Positions 42,740 to 52,816 of a DNA stretch of 54,329 bases are shown piece by piece. The notes under the pieces are model-generated. The model saw nothing but the letters and a program-made list of their open reading frames with translations. It was not told where the DNA came from and did not search any database. How positions within the stretch are numbered: the first letter of the stretch is position 1; every line of letters starts with the position of its first letter. The stretch is taken from the NCBI GenBank assembly GCA_947039005.1, contig CAMQXY010000006.1, positions 1 through 54,329 on the forward strand, in the 5' to 3' direction. A program made the translations under genes and the position numbers. The DNA is from an uncultured Photobacterium sp. GTDB taxonomy: Bacteria; Pseudomonadota; Gammaproteobacteria; Enterobacterales; Vibrionaceae.

Positions 42740-43351
42740 ATGGTACTAGTAGGTCGTCAAGCACCAGATTTTACTGCTGCAGCTGTTCTAGGTAACGGCG
42801 AAATCGTTGATACATTCAACTTTGCAGAGTTTACTAAAGGTAAAAAAGCGGTAGTTTTCTTCTACCCACTAGACTTCACTTTCGTATGCCCATCAGAGCT
42901 AATTGCTTTTGATAAGCGCTTTGAAGATTTCCAAGCGAAGGGTGTTGAAATTATTGGTGTTTCAATTGATTCACAGTTCTCGCACAACGCATGGCGTAAC
43001 ACTGCTGTTGAAGACGGCGGTATCGGTCACGTTAAATACCCGCTAGTTGCTGATATTAAGCACGAAATCTGTAAAGCTTACGATGTTGAGCATCCAGAAG
43101 CAGGTGTAGCTTTCCGTGGTTCTTTCCTTATCGATCAAGATGGTATGGTTCGTCACCAAGTAGTTAACGATCTTCCATTAGGTCGTAACATTGATGAAAT
43201 GCTACGTATGGTTGATGCATTGAACTTCCACCAGAAGCATGGCGAAGTATGCCCTGCACAGTGGGAAGAAGGTAAAGCAGGTATGGATGCATCACCAAAA
43301 GGTGTAGCAGACTACCTATCTGAGCACACTGCAGACCTAGGTAAGAAGTAA
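42740..43351 (+). CDS. Typical 2-Cys peroxiredoxin (AhpC/TsaA family)
   Basis: Thiol peroxidase reducing hydrogen peroxide and organic peroxides. The peroxidatic Cys50 lies in DFTFVCPSE and the resolving Cys171 in GEVCPAQW. GGIG is present and DYL near the C terminus resembles the YF motif linked to hyperoxidation sensitivity in other peroxiredoxins. The start is the ATG behind AAGGAGC (203 residues); a longer frame reaches back into the oxyR-like gene. A TATAGT -10-like hexamer lies in the divergent gap. I do not see a glutaredoxin domain or AhpF partner. Confidence 0.93.
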   Translation: MVLVGRQAPDFTAAAVLGNGEIVDTFNFAEFTKGKKAVVFFYPLDFTFVCPSELIAFDKRFEDFQAKGVEIIGVSIDSQFSHNAWRNTAVEDGGIGHVKYPLVADIKHEICKAYDVEHPEAGVAFRGSFLIDQDGMVRHQVVNDLPLGRNIDEMLRMVDALNFHQKHGEVCPAQWEEGKAGMDASPKGVADYLSEHTADLGKK

Positions 43352-43436
43352 TTACCTGTTAACACCATGCTCACGGTGTTATAAATCTCAGTAATGCTAC
43401 ATAGAGCCAAAGTCAGCTCAAATAAAAATACAATGA

Positions 43437-43465
43437 GGCTCGGAATATACCGAGCCCTTTTTTTA
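43437..43465 (+). terminator. Peroxiredoxin terminator
   Basis: GGCTCGG (43437-43443) and CCGAGCC (43450-43456) form a stem followed by CTTTTTTTAT. Confidence 0.9.
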
Positions 43466-43587
43466 TCTCACGTTTAACCTATTTCTTTCATTTTCAACCG
43501 ACCGCACATTATCAACTGCCACTGTTCGCCCCTCCTGCAATTATCTTTTACACTGAAACCCCTCTTTTATCATACTGTTAATAATCA

Positions 43588-44328
43588 ATGACTATTCAAC
43601 TTGAAGTTTGTATCGATAACCTTGAATCACTGCGTTATGCCCAACAAGGTGGCGCAACCCGTATCGAGCTATGTTCATCACTGGCACTTGGTGGGCTCAC
43701 ACCCAGTGTTGGATTTATGCACGCCGCCGCTAAATATGCCACCGTTCCTGTTTATGCGATGATCCGCCCCCGCCAAGGTGACTTTTTATTTAGCAGTGAA
43801 GATGTAGAAATTATGCTAGCTGATATTTATGCGGCGAAACAGGCAGGATTACAGGGAGTAGTGATCGGCGTATTAACGTCACATGGCTTAGTCGACAGTG
43901 ATATTGTGACTCGCCTCGTTAAACAAGCACAAGGAATGGGCGTCACCTTTCATCGTGCGATTGATCAGTGTGTTGAGCCAATAGCAGCACTCGATACGAT
44001 AATGGCAGCGGGCTGTGAACGCATCCTCACCTCAGGTTTACAAGCTAATGCCTATGACGGTATTGGCATGATTAACCAAATGCATCAATACTGTGGTCAG
44101 CGATTAAAGATTATGGCAGGCGCGGGCGTTAATAGTCATAACGTACGTGAAATCATTGCTCGAACAGGTATTAATGAGATCCACCTATCGGGTAAAACTA
44201 CTCGTCCAAGTCAGATGATTACTGTTACGAAACAAGCGCATATGGGCAATGCTGATATTGATGATTTTGAGATCCCTATTACGGGCGCAGCCAATATAGC
44301 AGCAGTGATCGCTCAACTTCAGCAGTGA
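43588..44328 (+). CDS. cutC: CutC family protein
   Basis: A 246-residue TIM-barrel protein of the CutC family, once named for copper homeostasis; its actual reaction is unsettled. Family stretches [43 protein letters not shown] and TFHRAIDQC are visible. It follows the peroxiredoxin after a terminator, so it has its own promoter; the only upstream sequence is a short AT-rich gap with no clear ribosome-binding site. Any link with oxidative stress is speculative. Confidence 0.94.
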   Translation: MTIQLEVCIDNLESLRYAQQGGATRIELCSSLALGGLTPSVGFMHAAAKYATVPVYAMIRPRQGDFLFSSEDVEIMLADIYAAKQAGLQGVVIGVLTSHGLVDSDIVTRLVKQAQGMGVTFHRAIDQCVEPIAALDTIMAAGCERILTSGLQANAYDGIGMINQMHQYCGQRLKIMAGAGVNSHNVREIIARTGINEIHLSGKTTRPSQMITVTKQAHMGNADIDDFEIPITGAANIAAVIAQLQQ

Positions 44329-44354
44329 TAACAATAACCACCAGCGGTTAAATT

Positions 44355-44400
44355 GGGACGTATTATCTACGCTTAGATCATCACGTCCCTTTTTATTTTT
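44355..44400 (+). terminator. cutC terminator
   Basis: GGGACGT (44355-44361) pairs with ACGTCCC (44383-44389) and is followed by TTTTTATTTTT. The 21-base loop is large. Confidence 0.7.
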
Positions 44401-44454
44401 ATATTTACGATATAGCTTCATTTTAGCACTGCACAACATAAGCAATATTTGTTG

Positions 44455-45171
44455 CTAGATCATATTTTTAATGTCTTCAGGATTAGTGTGGCGAATATCT
44501 TTGCCTTGCACAAAATAGATAATATATTCGCAAATATTCTGGCAACGATCCCCTACTCGTTCAATTGAGCGTGCAGCCCACATCACCTTCATGACATTGG
44601 GAATCGAATTAGGATCTTCCATCATATATGTTATCAATTGACGTATGATCGCTTCATATTCACGATCAATACGGTCATCTTCTTGGTGTACTTCAATCGC
44701 AGCTTTAACATCCATTCGCGCAAACGCATCTAGCGTTTCATGTAACATGCGTACGGCATGCTGGCCTAACGATTCAAGTGAAACTAATAAGTTATATTGC
44801 TTATTGGTAAAGTTCTCAGACGCAACTTTAGCAATACTTTCGGCAACATCACCAATACGCTCTAAATCAGTAATGGTTTTAATGATCGCTATCACTAACC
44901 GTAAATCACTTGCTGTCGGCTGACGTTTAGCAATGATACGAGTGCAGGCTTCATCAATCGCCACTTCCATTGCATTGACTTTATGATCGTCTTTGATCAC
45001 CCGTTTGGCCAATTCTTCATTTTGTTTATACAGCGCTTTTAAACTATCGGCTAATTGCTGCTCAACCAAGCCCCCCATGGCTAATACATGGGTACGAATA
45101 CTTTCTAATTCATGATTAAACTGACCAGAAATATGACGGCCGAGGCTAATTGTGTTTAACATTGCATTCAT
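44455..45171 (-). CDS. phoU: Phosphate-specific transport system accessory protein PhoU
   Basis: Cytosolic regulator that ties Pst transport activity to PhoR signalling and restrains phosphate uptake. The 238-residue protein has two repeats of a three-helix bundle, with metal-binding E/D clusters in [11 protein letters not shown]-type and [12 protein letters not shown] regions and the sequence [12 protein letters not shown] near the end. It follows pstB with a two-base gap. Confidence 0.96.
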   Translation of the reverse strand: MNAMLNTISLGRHISGQFNHELESIRTHVLAMGGLVEQQLADSLKALYKQNEELAKRVIKDDHKVNAMEVAIDEACTRIIAKRQPTASDLRLVIAIIKTITDLERIGDVAESIAKVASENFTNKQYNLLVSLESLGQHAVRMLHETLDAFARMDVKAAIEVHQEDDRIDREYEAIIRQLITYMMEDPNSIPNVMKVMWAARSIERVGDRCQNICEYIIYFVQGKDIRHTNPEDIKNMI

Positions 45172-45173
45172 CC

Positions 45174-46010
45174 TTAACCATAACGCCCAGTAATATAATC
45201 CTCGGTACGTTTTTCTTTGGGAGTCGTAAATATATCATTGGTACTAGTATATTCCACTAATTCCCCCATATGCATAAAAGCGGTTTGATCTGAGACTCGC
45301 GCTGCTTGCTGCATATTATGGGTGACAATGATCACGGTATATTTTGCTTTCAAATCATTAATCAACTCTTCAATGGTCAAGGTTGAAATCGGATCTAACG
45401 CAGATGTTGGCTCATCTAATAATAAAATCTCTGGCTCAATGGCAATTGCACGAGCAATCACGAGTCGTTGCTGCTGACCACCTGAAAGACCAAACGCATT
45501 CTCATGCAAACGTCCTTTCACTTCATCCCACAATGCTGCTGAACGTAACGAGTTTTCAACCGCATCATCAAGGACTCGTCGATCACGGATCCCTTGCAGC
45601 CGTAATCCATAAACAACATTTTCATAAATTGATTTAGGAAAAGGATTCGGACGTTGAAACACCATCCCTACTTGGCGACGTAAAGCAGCAACATCAACAT
45701 TATTATCATACACATTCTGACCATGCAGCATGACCTTACCGTCAATATGACAGCCATCAATTAGATCATTCATACGGTTAATACAACTTAATAAGGTTGA
45801 TTTACCACAGCCAGAAGGACCAATAAATGCCGTAACTTGTCCTTTGGCAATCCGCATATTGATATCAAACAGCGCCTGTGTTTTACCATAATGCAAATTC
45901 AAGCCTTCAATTGATAATGCCGTTTTATCATCAGCCAATAACGATAAATCCAACGGTTCAAATAACCCCATTGGCGAGTGGTCGGTAAAGAGAGAACGAT
46001 CGTTATACAT
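45174..46010 (-). CDS. pstB: Phosphate ABC transporter ATP-binding protein PstB
   Basis: ATPase of the high-affinity phosphate importer. Walker [10 protein letters not shown], signature [14 protein letters not shown] and Walker [13 protein letters not shown] are present, followed by the switch His in [15 protein letters not shown]. The 278-residue protein has about 30 residues of extra N-terminal leader before the ABC core ([15 protein letters not shown]). It sits between pstA (29 bases) and phoU. Confidence 0.97.
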   Translation of the reverse strand: MYNDRSLFTDHSPMGLFEPLDLSLLADDKTALSIEGLNLHYGKTQALFDINMRIAKGQVTAFIGPSGCGKSTLLSCINRMNDLIDGCHIDGKVMLHGQNVYDNNVDVAALRRQVGMVFQRPNPFPKSIYENVVYGLRLQGIRDRRVLDDAVENSLRSAALWDEVKGRLHENAFGLSGGQQQRLVIARAIAIEPEILLLDEPTSALDPISTLTIEELINDLKAKYTVIIVTHNMQQAARVSDQTAFMHMGELVEYTSTNDIFTTPKEKRTEDYITGRYG

Positions 46011-46039
46011 AGGTGATCTCGTATTATTGATACTTACGG

Positions 46040-47677
46040 TTATAGCTCTAAAGCGCGGAATTTTTCCCGAAGGTGATTACGTATAGCAATAGCCGTTAAG
46101 TTTAAACTGATAATAACCGTTACTAATAAAAATGAGGTTGCATACACTAATGGGCGCGCAGCTTCAACATTAGGGCTCTGAAAAGCAACGTCATACACAT
46201 GATAACCTAAGTGCATGAACTTTCTATCTAAGTGTACGTATGGAAAGTGCATATCCAGAGGTAATGTCGGTGCCATTTTTACCACTCCGACCAGCATTAA
46301 CGGTGCTACTTCACCCGCAGCACGCGCAACCGCTAAGATAAGCCCGGTCATGATTGCAGGGCTTGCCATTGGCAATACAATTCGCCATAAGGTTTCAGCT
46401 TGCGTTGCCCCTAGTGCTAATGAGCCATTACGCACTGAACTCGGAATACGGGCTAAACCTTCTTCAGTTGAAACAATCACTACTGGCAAGGTCATAATCG
46501 CTAGCGTCAGTGCCGACCACAAAATGCCAGGGGTGCCAAAAGTAGGCGTTGGTAATTGAGCCGAGAAAAACACATCATCAATGGTGCCACCCACCATATA
46601 CACAAAAAAACCTAATCCAAACACGCCATACACAATCGACGGTACACCGGCAAGATTGATCACTGCAATACGAATTAATTTAGTAAAACGATTATTGCTG
46701 GCATATTCATGTAAATAAACCGCGGCTAACACCCCTAATGGTGCCACCATCACGCTCATTAATAGCACCATAAATACCGTACCAAAGATGGCAGGAAATA
46801 CCCCACCTTCAGTATTCGCTTCTCGGGGCGCTTCTGCTAAAAATTTATAAACCTGATGACCCCAATGCTGTACTTTTTCAAACCACGTCAAGTTATTTGG
46901 CAACCAAATATCAAGCACTTGCATCATTGGAATAGTGACATCAGCACCACTTTGATCACGTAACACTAACGCATCGTTATCCAGTTGTCCTTGCAATGCA
47001 AATAACCGATTCTCAATGTTTTTATAAATCGTATTATAATTAGCTTGCTCACGATCTATCCGCTGACCATCTTCCGTAGTGAGTTTGCCTTTTAGCTCTA
47101 ATTGGCGCTTTTCAATACGAAGTCGTTCTAAATGCCAATTAATATTCGCAATCTCATTGCGTTGTAATGACCGTAATTCAGAACGTACTTTATTGGCTTG
47201 TGCTAATGCTACGGATAAATCTGATAATGATTGTGGCTCACCGCCCTCTATCACCGCAACGGGATAACCATAAAACTTACCATTACTCTCGCGATCAACC
47301 ACCGCAATATTATTCGCCACTTGTTGATGAATAATTTGTGTACTTAATACAGTTAAGAAATCTAATGCACCCTGACCCCGATTACCGGTTTTAATTAAAT
47401 AACGTGGCACACTGGCTTGGGTAAATTGACTGACATCAACACCAGCATCAGCGAGTTGATCGACAGGAACCATCGTGCGTTGGTAAATCTCACCAATCAC
47501 CACTTGTGGTTGACCATTGATATTAACATCAAACTGATATACTGGTTCCGGCCAAAAATAACTCAAGCCTTTATAACCAATTAATAATAATAGGCCGAGC
47601 ACCGCAATCAAACTTAAGCTTACGGCACCTGCTGTTAACCAAATCCATGGCGAACCGGATTTAAACCATTTAATCAT
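46040..47677 (-). CDS. pstA: Phosphate ABC transporter permease PstA, long form
   Basis: Inner-membrane permease of the Pst system. At 545 residues it is nearly twice the E. coli length (about 296). After a membrane span near residues 14-36, a periplasmic region runs to about 290. It includes a helical, probably coiled-coil stretch (about 155-240, rich in Leu, Arg, Glu, Gln). The usual permease core follows with about six spans and the EAA loop [19 protein letters not shown]-type stretch. The longer form resembles the Pst permeases of Vibrio relatives. Spacing to pstC is 15 bases. Confidence 0.94.
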   Translation of the reverse strand: MIKWFKSGSPWIWLTAGAVSLSLIAVLGLLLLIGYKGLSYFWPEPVYQFDVNINGQPQVVIGEIYQRTMVPVDQLADAGVDVSQFTQASVPRYLIKTGNRGQGALDFLTVLSTQIIHQQVANNIAVVDRESNGKFYGYPVAVIEGGEPQSLSDLSVALAQANKVRSELRSLQRNEIANINWHLERLRIEKRQLELKGKLTTEDGQRIDREQANYNTIYKNIENRLFALQGQLDNDALVLRDQSGADVTIPMMQVLDIWLPNNLTWFEKVQHWGHQVYKFLAEAPREANTEGGVFPAIFGTVFMVLLMSVMVAPLGVLAAVYLHEYASNNRFTKLIRIAVINLAGVPSIVYGVFGLGFFVYMVGGTIDDVFFSAQLPTPTFGTPGILWSALTLAIMTLPVVIVSTEEGLARIPSSVRNGSLALGATQAETLWRIVLPMASPAIMTGLILAVARAAGEVAPLMLVGVVKMAPTLPLDMHFPYVHLDRKFMHLGYHVYDVAFQSPNVEAARPLVYATSFLLVTVIISLNLTAIAIRNHLREKFRALEL

Positions 47678-47691
47678 TGCTGTATCACTTA

Positions 47692-49920
47692 TTATAACGA
47701 ACTGTATTTTTCGCGTAATCGTTGACGAACGACTTCAGCAATCGTATTAAATACAAAGGTAAACACAAACAGCACAAAAGCGGCTAAGAACAACACGCGA
47801 TAATGTGAGCTACCCACCTCTGATTCTGGCATTTCAATCGCAATGGTTGCCGCCAATGTTCGTAATCCTTGGAGTAAATTCCAATCCATTACTGGCGTAT
47901 TCCCTGTTGCCATTAACACAATCATGGTTTCACCCACTGCTCGCCCTAGTCCCATCATGATCGCTGAGAATATACCGGGACTGGCAGTCAATAACACCAC
48001 CTTGGTTAAGGTTTGCCATTGGGTTGCTCCTAAGGCTAAAGAACCTTTGGTTAAATGGGCTGGCACCGAGAAAATAGCATCTTCTGCAATAGTAAAAATA
48101 GTTGGGATAACCGCAAATCCCATCGCTATGCCGACAATCAGTGCATTACGTTGGTCATATCCTACCCCTAAATGGTTGTTTAAATAACCAAGTAGATCAC
48201 CATTGAAAAACTGACTTTCAATCCATGGGCTTAACCCAAAACACCCATACGTCACCGCGACAATAACAGGGATTAACAAGGCGATATGGAAACCATTTGG
48301 CACCCGTGAGCGCCATTGCCCAGGCAACATTGACCAGCTCCAGCCGACAACAATAATACTTAACGGTAAAAATATTATCCCCAGTGCAATGCCAGCTAGA
48401 TATTGTTCAACAATCGGCGCTAACCATACCCCAGCCAGAAAACCTAAAATAACCGTCGGTAATGCTTCCATCAGTTCAACGGTGGGTTTTATTACTTTCC
48501 TAACTTTATTGGACATAAAATAAGCGGTATAAATCGCACCGGAAAGTGCTAGAGGAATAGCAAAAAACATCGAATAAAGCGCGGCTTTTAGCGTACCAAA
48601 CACAATCGGTACTAAGCTTAATTTAGGTTCAAACTCATCACTGGCTGAAGTTGATTGCCATACATAATCAGGCTCAGCATAGCCTTCGTACCACACTTTT
48701 TGTAATAGCGATGATAGCCCAATATCAGGATGGGCATTTTTAACGTGGTAACTCTGCCAACGACCATTATCAAGCGTGACCAACAAATTCGCCTTCGGTG
48801 AAATAGCAATATCTGTGGGTGCCTTGGTAAAGACTTTCTCTTTATGTATGACCTTGCGTTCAGCAGTGTAATAAGCCGACGTCGTGCCATCTTGCTGAAT
48901 AGCAAAAAAGCCTTTCCGATAATATTCAGGCACTATTTTTACTAAAGGACTCGCCGAAAACGTAAATGTTCTCACATTCATTAACTGCCGTTGCCCTTGC
49001 TTTACCACTTCAAACCACTGTGAAACAGTATTATCAGAGTTAGTCACTAATAACGAATTAGCGCCGGATAACAAGGTAATAGAAACAGGCTTACTACTAC
49101 CAGTAGCAACATTTTCAATTTTACGTAGAAAAGCACCTTGTAGACTTAACTTATATAAATATAAATTGGAGCCACTCAAAACATACAAAGTCTTACCATC
49201 AGGAGTTAATTGAAAATCATCAATATGTACTGGTGTATCGGCAATCAAAAACCGTTGCTGTTGCCAACCATTAGCGCGTTGAACCACATTTTCAGGCAGT
49301 AATAAGCTCAACCCATAAAGATGATTAGTTGCTGTTTTACCAACCACGATAGCACGATCATCACGCCCTGAAATGGCTAATTGCGTAATAGCTTCTCCTG
49401 CGGGCGCAAGGGCTAATGGTGACCGACCAAACGGAAATTTAATACTTGGCTGTAACTGCTTATGGGCATCTGTAAATATAAGCGAAAACTCAGGCTGAAC
49501 AATCATAACCTGACCTTGAGTAGTACCATAAGCGACCATACCATCACGCGGTAAACTCACGCCATATGCGGTTGGATTATCAATAATCGTTTGCTGTTTT
49601 ACCACCTCGCCTTGTTGAGATTGAGGGTGTAAATCCACAAAAGTAACCTTACCATCACGACTAAAACGATAAGCAATATTATTGCTGTCATCGACCCCCA
49701 GTAAGGCTGTTTTACTGGTAACGGGTAATGAAAAATGCTGTTGCGGGAGAACAGAAACTGATGAGAAAATAGGCACAATGACATACAGCAAATAAAAGAA
49801 AATCAGCATTAATGTAATCAAAACAAAAATACCGCCAGCCGTCACGCCAATCCGAGCTAATTTATCTTTACCTCGACGAAAACGATTTTCTTTCCTTAAT
49901 AATGTGCTGGCATTTGCCAT
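47692..49920 (-). CDS. pstC: Phosphate ABC transporter permease PstC, long form
   Basis: First permease gene of the operon, 742 residues against about 319 in E. coli. A membrane span near residues 27-50 is followed by roughly 400 periplasmic residues of beta-strand-rich sequence with repeated tripeptide turns (GKTLYVLSG, SNLYLYKLSL), suggestive of a WD40-like propeller. The permease core fills about 450-742 with the EAA loop [19 protein letters not shown] Pho box lies 47 bases upstream. No pstS is seen in the operon. Confidence 0.94.
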   Translation of the reverse strand: MANASTLLRKENRFRRGKDKLARIGVTAGGIFVLITLMLIFFYLLYVIVPIFSSVSVLPQQHFSLPVTSKTALLGVDDSNNIAYRFSRDGKVTFVDLHPQSQQGEVVKQQTIIDNPTAYGVSLPRDGMVAYGTTQGQVMIVQPEFSLIFTDAHKQLQPSIKFPFGRSPLALAPAGEAITQLAISGRDDRAIVVGKTATNHLYGLSLLLPENVVQRANGWQQQRFLIADTPVHIDDFQLTPDGKTLYVLSGSNLYLYKLSLQGAFLRKIENVATGSSKPVSITLLSGANSLLVTNSDNTVSQWFEVVKQGQRQLMNVRTFTFSASPLVKIVPEYYRKGFFAIQQDGTTSAYYTAERKVIHKEKVFTKAPTDIAISPKANLLVTLDNGRWQSYHVKNAHPDIGLSSLLQKVWYEGYAEPDYVWQSTSASDEFEPKLSLVPIVFGTLKAALYSMFFAIPLALSGAIYTAYFMSNKVRKVIKPTVELMEALPTVILGFLAGVWLAPIVEQYLAGIALGIIFLPLSIIVVGWSWSMLPGQWRSRVPNGFHIALLIPVIVAVTYGCFGLSPWIESQFFNGDLLGYLNNHLGVGYDQRNALIVGIAMGFAVIPTIFTIAEDAIFSVPAHLTKGSLALGATQWQTLTKVVLLTASPGIFSAIMMGLGRAVGETMIVLMATGNTPVMDWNLLQGLRTLAATIAIEMPESEVGSSHYRVLFLAAFVLFVFTFVFNTIAEVVRQRLREKYSSL

Positions 49921-49966
49921 TATGACCTCTAACCTATTTATACGCTCAAAAGTGTATTGCTATTTA

Positions 49967-49984
49967 ATGACAGATTTATGACAA
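49967..49984 (-). promoter_or_regulatory. Pho box upstream of pstC
   Basis: TTGTCATAAATCTGTCAT on the minus strand differs at two positions from the Pho box consensus, with the direct repeats TGTCAT 11 bases apart. It places pstC-pstA-pstB-phoU under PhoB control. It lies in the 176-base gap shared with the divergent ACT gene. Confidence 0.75.
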
Positions 49985-50096
49985 CGACCGCAGTGACGAT
50001 AATTTGAGTTGGCTAAACCGCAATTTACAGCCATGATTAAAAAACAACCACGTAAATAAACACCACCATAATGTTATAACGACAAGGACAGACGTG

Positions 50097-50603
50097 ATGA
50101 AACAATTGATTGTGACCATTATTGGTAAAGACAAACCAGGGCTTGTAGAACAACTCTCTGACACCGTCTACTTTAATCATGCTAATTGGCTAAGCAGTTC
50201 ACTCAGTCAACTTGGTGGTCAATTCGCAGGGATAATCCAAATAGACGTCGCCGATAAACATTTTGTGTCACTGCGCCAAGCATTAACTGACATTGAAGCG
50301 CTGCAAATCCACATCGTAGAAGATCATACTCAAACCGTTACACCTTCTGTTGCTCAACAACTCACGGTAACGGGCAATGATCGCCGCGGTATCGTTAAAG
50401 AAGTTACCTGTCATTTAACCCAACTCGGCGTCAATATTGCCAAGCTAAAAACCGAAACTAAAAGTGCGCCAAATTGGGGCTACCCTATTTTCGAGGCAGA
50501 GTTTCAACTACAAACACCACCTGAAATTAGCGTGACAATGATCCAACAACAACTGGAACAGTTAGCCGATGATTTAACTATAGATATTGAAACGCTTAGC
50601 TAA
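50097..50603 (+). CDS. Double ACT-domain protein (GcvR-like)
   Basis: A 168-residue protein with two ACT domains, at about 5-75 (LIVTIIGKDKPGLVEQLSD) and 88-160 (LTVTGNDRRGIVKEVTCHL). ACT domains bind amino acids; GcvR, with the same architecture, controls glycine cleavage genes through GcvA. It belongs to that general family, but ligand and target are unknown. The start is ATG at 50097 with AAGGA eight bases upstream; a GTG lies one codon earlier. Its position, divergent from pst and upstream of ppk, is the only functional hint. Confidence 0.8.
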   Translation: MKQLIVTIIGKDKPGLVEQLSDTVYFNHANWLSSSLSQLGGQFAGIIQIDVADKHFVSLRQALTDIEALQIHIVEDHTQTVTPSVAQQLTVTGNDRRGIVKEVTCHLTQLGVNIAKLKTETKSAPNWGYPIFEAEFQLQTPPEISVTMIQQQLEQLADDLTIDIETLS

Positions 50604-50650
50604 ATCAATCAGATGGCATACACTAAGGCAATGTAACGCGAATCATCATG

Positions 50651-50698
50651 CTTTACCATGCCATTTATATCAATATCTTCATGTTGTTGGCGGTAAAG
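50651..50698 (+). promoter_or_regulatory. Hairpin in the ppk leader
   Basis: CTTTACC (50651-50657) and GCCA (50660-50663) pair with TGGC (50688-50691) and GGTAAAG (50692-50698), an 11-bp stem with a two-base bulge and a 24-base loop, just upstream of the ppk ribosome-binding site. No T run follows, so it is not a simple terminator. Confidence 0.5.
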
Positions 50699-50719
50699 TA
50701 GCAAGGATATTGACACCGA

Positions 50720-52816
50720 ATGACCATCAACAAGCTTTATCTTGAAAAAGAACTCAGTTGGCTATCGTTTAATGAACGGGTATTACAAGAAGCGGCCAAT
50801 AAATCAGTGCCGCTTCTGGAGCGAATTCGCTTTCTGGGTATCTATGCCAATAATATTGATGAATTTTACAAAGTGCGGGTAGCTAAGGTTAAACGCCAAC
50901 TATTACATCATCGCAATCAAGATAATCAGCCACAACAGCTACTGGATCAGATCCAACAACGGAGCCTACAAACACAACACACCTTTGATATTATCTATAA
51001 CGCATTACTAATTGAAATGGCACAGTGTGGGATTTGTCTGATTGATGAACATCAACTCCAGCCTCAGCAACAACAATGGCTCACCCTCTATTTCCGTCAG
51101 CAATTATTACCTCATATCACCTCAATCCGACTCACTAATAGCCTCAATTTACTCCCGTGTTTACATGATGACTGTTCATACTTGGCGGTAATGATTGAAC
51201 GTAATCATAATGTCGAATATGCACTAATTGAAATTCCAACCAATAAATTACCGCGATTAGTGCAACTCCCAGCAAATAATGGCACCCACACCCACCATCT
51301 TATTTTTATTGAAAACATTATTCGTAATAGTATCAGTGATATTTTGGATAACATTTCAGCCGCGAATAAACTAAGTGTATACGCGATAAAAATCACCCGT
51401 GATGCTGACTATCAGCTGGATCAAACCAATAAAGCGGGTTTCTTAGCACAACTGGCGCAGGGGTTAAATCAACGCCTGACTGCCATGCCGATACAGTTCG
51501 TCTATCAACAAACAATGCCACAACCTATGATCGACTTTTTAAGTAACCAACTTAAACTTTCAGCTTACGATACCGTCATGGCAGGTGGGCGTTATCTTCA
51601 CTTTAACGATTTCATTGATTTCCCTATTCTTGGCAATAAATACCTTAACCATGCGCCATTACCGACAATCAACAGTTACCCCTTTAGCCATACTAAAACG
51701 GTTTTCGACGCCATAAAAGCGCAAGATATTTTATTGTATTACCCTTACCACAGCTTTGATCATGTAATTGATTTTGTACGCCAAGCTGCGTTAGATCCGA
51801 TGGTGAGTCAAATTAGAATTAATCTTTATCGGGTCGCAAAACAATCTATCATCATTGATAGCCTGATCACCGCGGCCAATAACGGTAAACAAGTGACAGC
51901 AGTGGTGGAACTGCAAGCCCGTTTTGACGAACAAGCTAATATTCGTTGGGCGCGACAATTAATCGCCGCGGGGATCACGGTATTATTTGGCGTTGTTGGG
52001 GTTAAAATTCATTCTAAGCTGTGCCTTATTAGCCGTCAGGAACAACATCAGTTAGTCCATTATGCTCATATCGGCACCGGTAACTTTAATGAACAAACAG
52101 CGACAACCTATACCGATTTTTCATTGTTTACCGCACACCCTCACATTACCGATGAAGTGCAGCAATTATTTGATTACATTGCCAATCCCACCCGTAACGT
52201 GCATTTCAACTATTTAATCGTCTCACCCATTGATGCTCGGGCGCGTTTATACGCTCTTATTGAACATGAGATTTACCATGCTCAGCAACATCACCCTGCT
52301 GCCATCACCCTCAAACTGAATAATTTGATTGATAAAGGCTTAATTGATCAACTTTATAAAGCCAGTCAACATGGGGTTAAAATCCAATTAATCGTCCGTG
52401 GGATGTGTAGCTTAATCGCAGGTCTGAAAGGCATCAGTGACAATATTACGGTTATTAGTATTGTTGATCGCTTTCTTGAACATGCACGAGTGTATATCTT
52501 TACCAATAACAACAATCCAAAGGTGTTTATTTCCTCTGCTGATTGGATGTATCGCAATATTGAACGGCGTATTGAAGTGGGTTGCCCTATTTTATCGCCA
52601 GTACTTAAGCAACGTATTATTGATATTACTAATCTACAACTGGCTGATAACGTCAAAGCGCGGCTCCTTGATCAATCAATGAGCAACCGTTATGTCAGTC
52701 GTGGTAAGCAGCCAAAAATACGCGCCCAAACCGCGATTTACCACTATTTACAACGCAGTGAAGATCACCTACAGCGACTTGCGAACAAGGAGCAAAAATA
52801 CCATGCCAAGCCATAA
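50720..52816 (+). CDS. ppk: Polyphosphate kinase 1
   Basis: Membrane-associated enzyme that polymerises the gamma phosphate of ATP into long polyphosphate chains. The 698-residue protein has the N-terminal LYLEKELSWLSFNERVLQEA, the phosphohistidine region VKIHSKLCLI (about residue 433), the GTGNFNEQTATTYTDF loop and a second active histidine in FLEHARVYIF. The AAGGA is 13 bases before the ATG, a long spacing. It overlaps ppx by 14 bases. Confidence 0.97.
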   Translation: MTINKLYLEKELSWLSFNERVLQEAANKSVPLLERIRFLGIYANNIDEFYKVRVAKVKRQLLHHRNQDNQPQQLLDQIQQRSLQTQHTFDIIYNALLIEMAQCGICLIDEHQLQPQQQQWLTLYFRQQLLPHITSIRLTNSLNLLPCLHDDCSYLAVMIERNHNVEYALIEIPTNKLPRLVQLPANNGTHTHHLIFIENIIRNSISDILDNISAANKLSVYAIKITRDADYQLDQTNKAGFLAQLAQGLNQRLTAMPIQFVYQQTMPQPMIDFLSNQLKLSAYDTVMAGGRYLHFNDFIDFPILGNKYLNHAPLPTINSYPFSHTKTVFDAIKAQDILLYYPYHSFDHVIDFVRQAALDPMVSQIRINLYRVAKQSIIIDSLITAANNGKQVTAVVELQARFDEQANIRWARQLIAAGITVLFGVVGVKIHSKLCLISRQEQHQLVHYAHIGTGNFNEQTATTYTDFSLFTAHPHITDEVQQLFDYIANPTRNVHFNYLIVSPIDARARLYALIEHEIYHAQQHHPAAITLKLNNLIDKGLIDQLYKASQHGVKIQLIVRGMCSLIAGLKGISDNITVISIVDRFLEHARVYIFTNNNNPKVFISSADWMYRNIERRIEVGCPILSPVLKQRIIDITNLQLADNVKARLLDQSMSNRYVSRGKQPKIRAQTAIYHYLQRSEDHLQRLANKEQKYHAKP

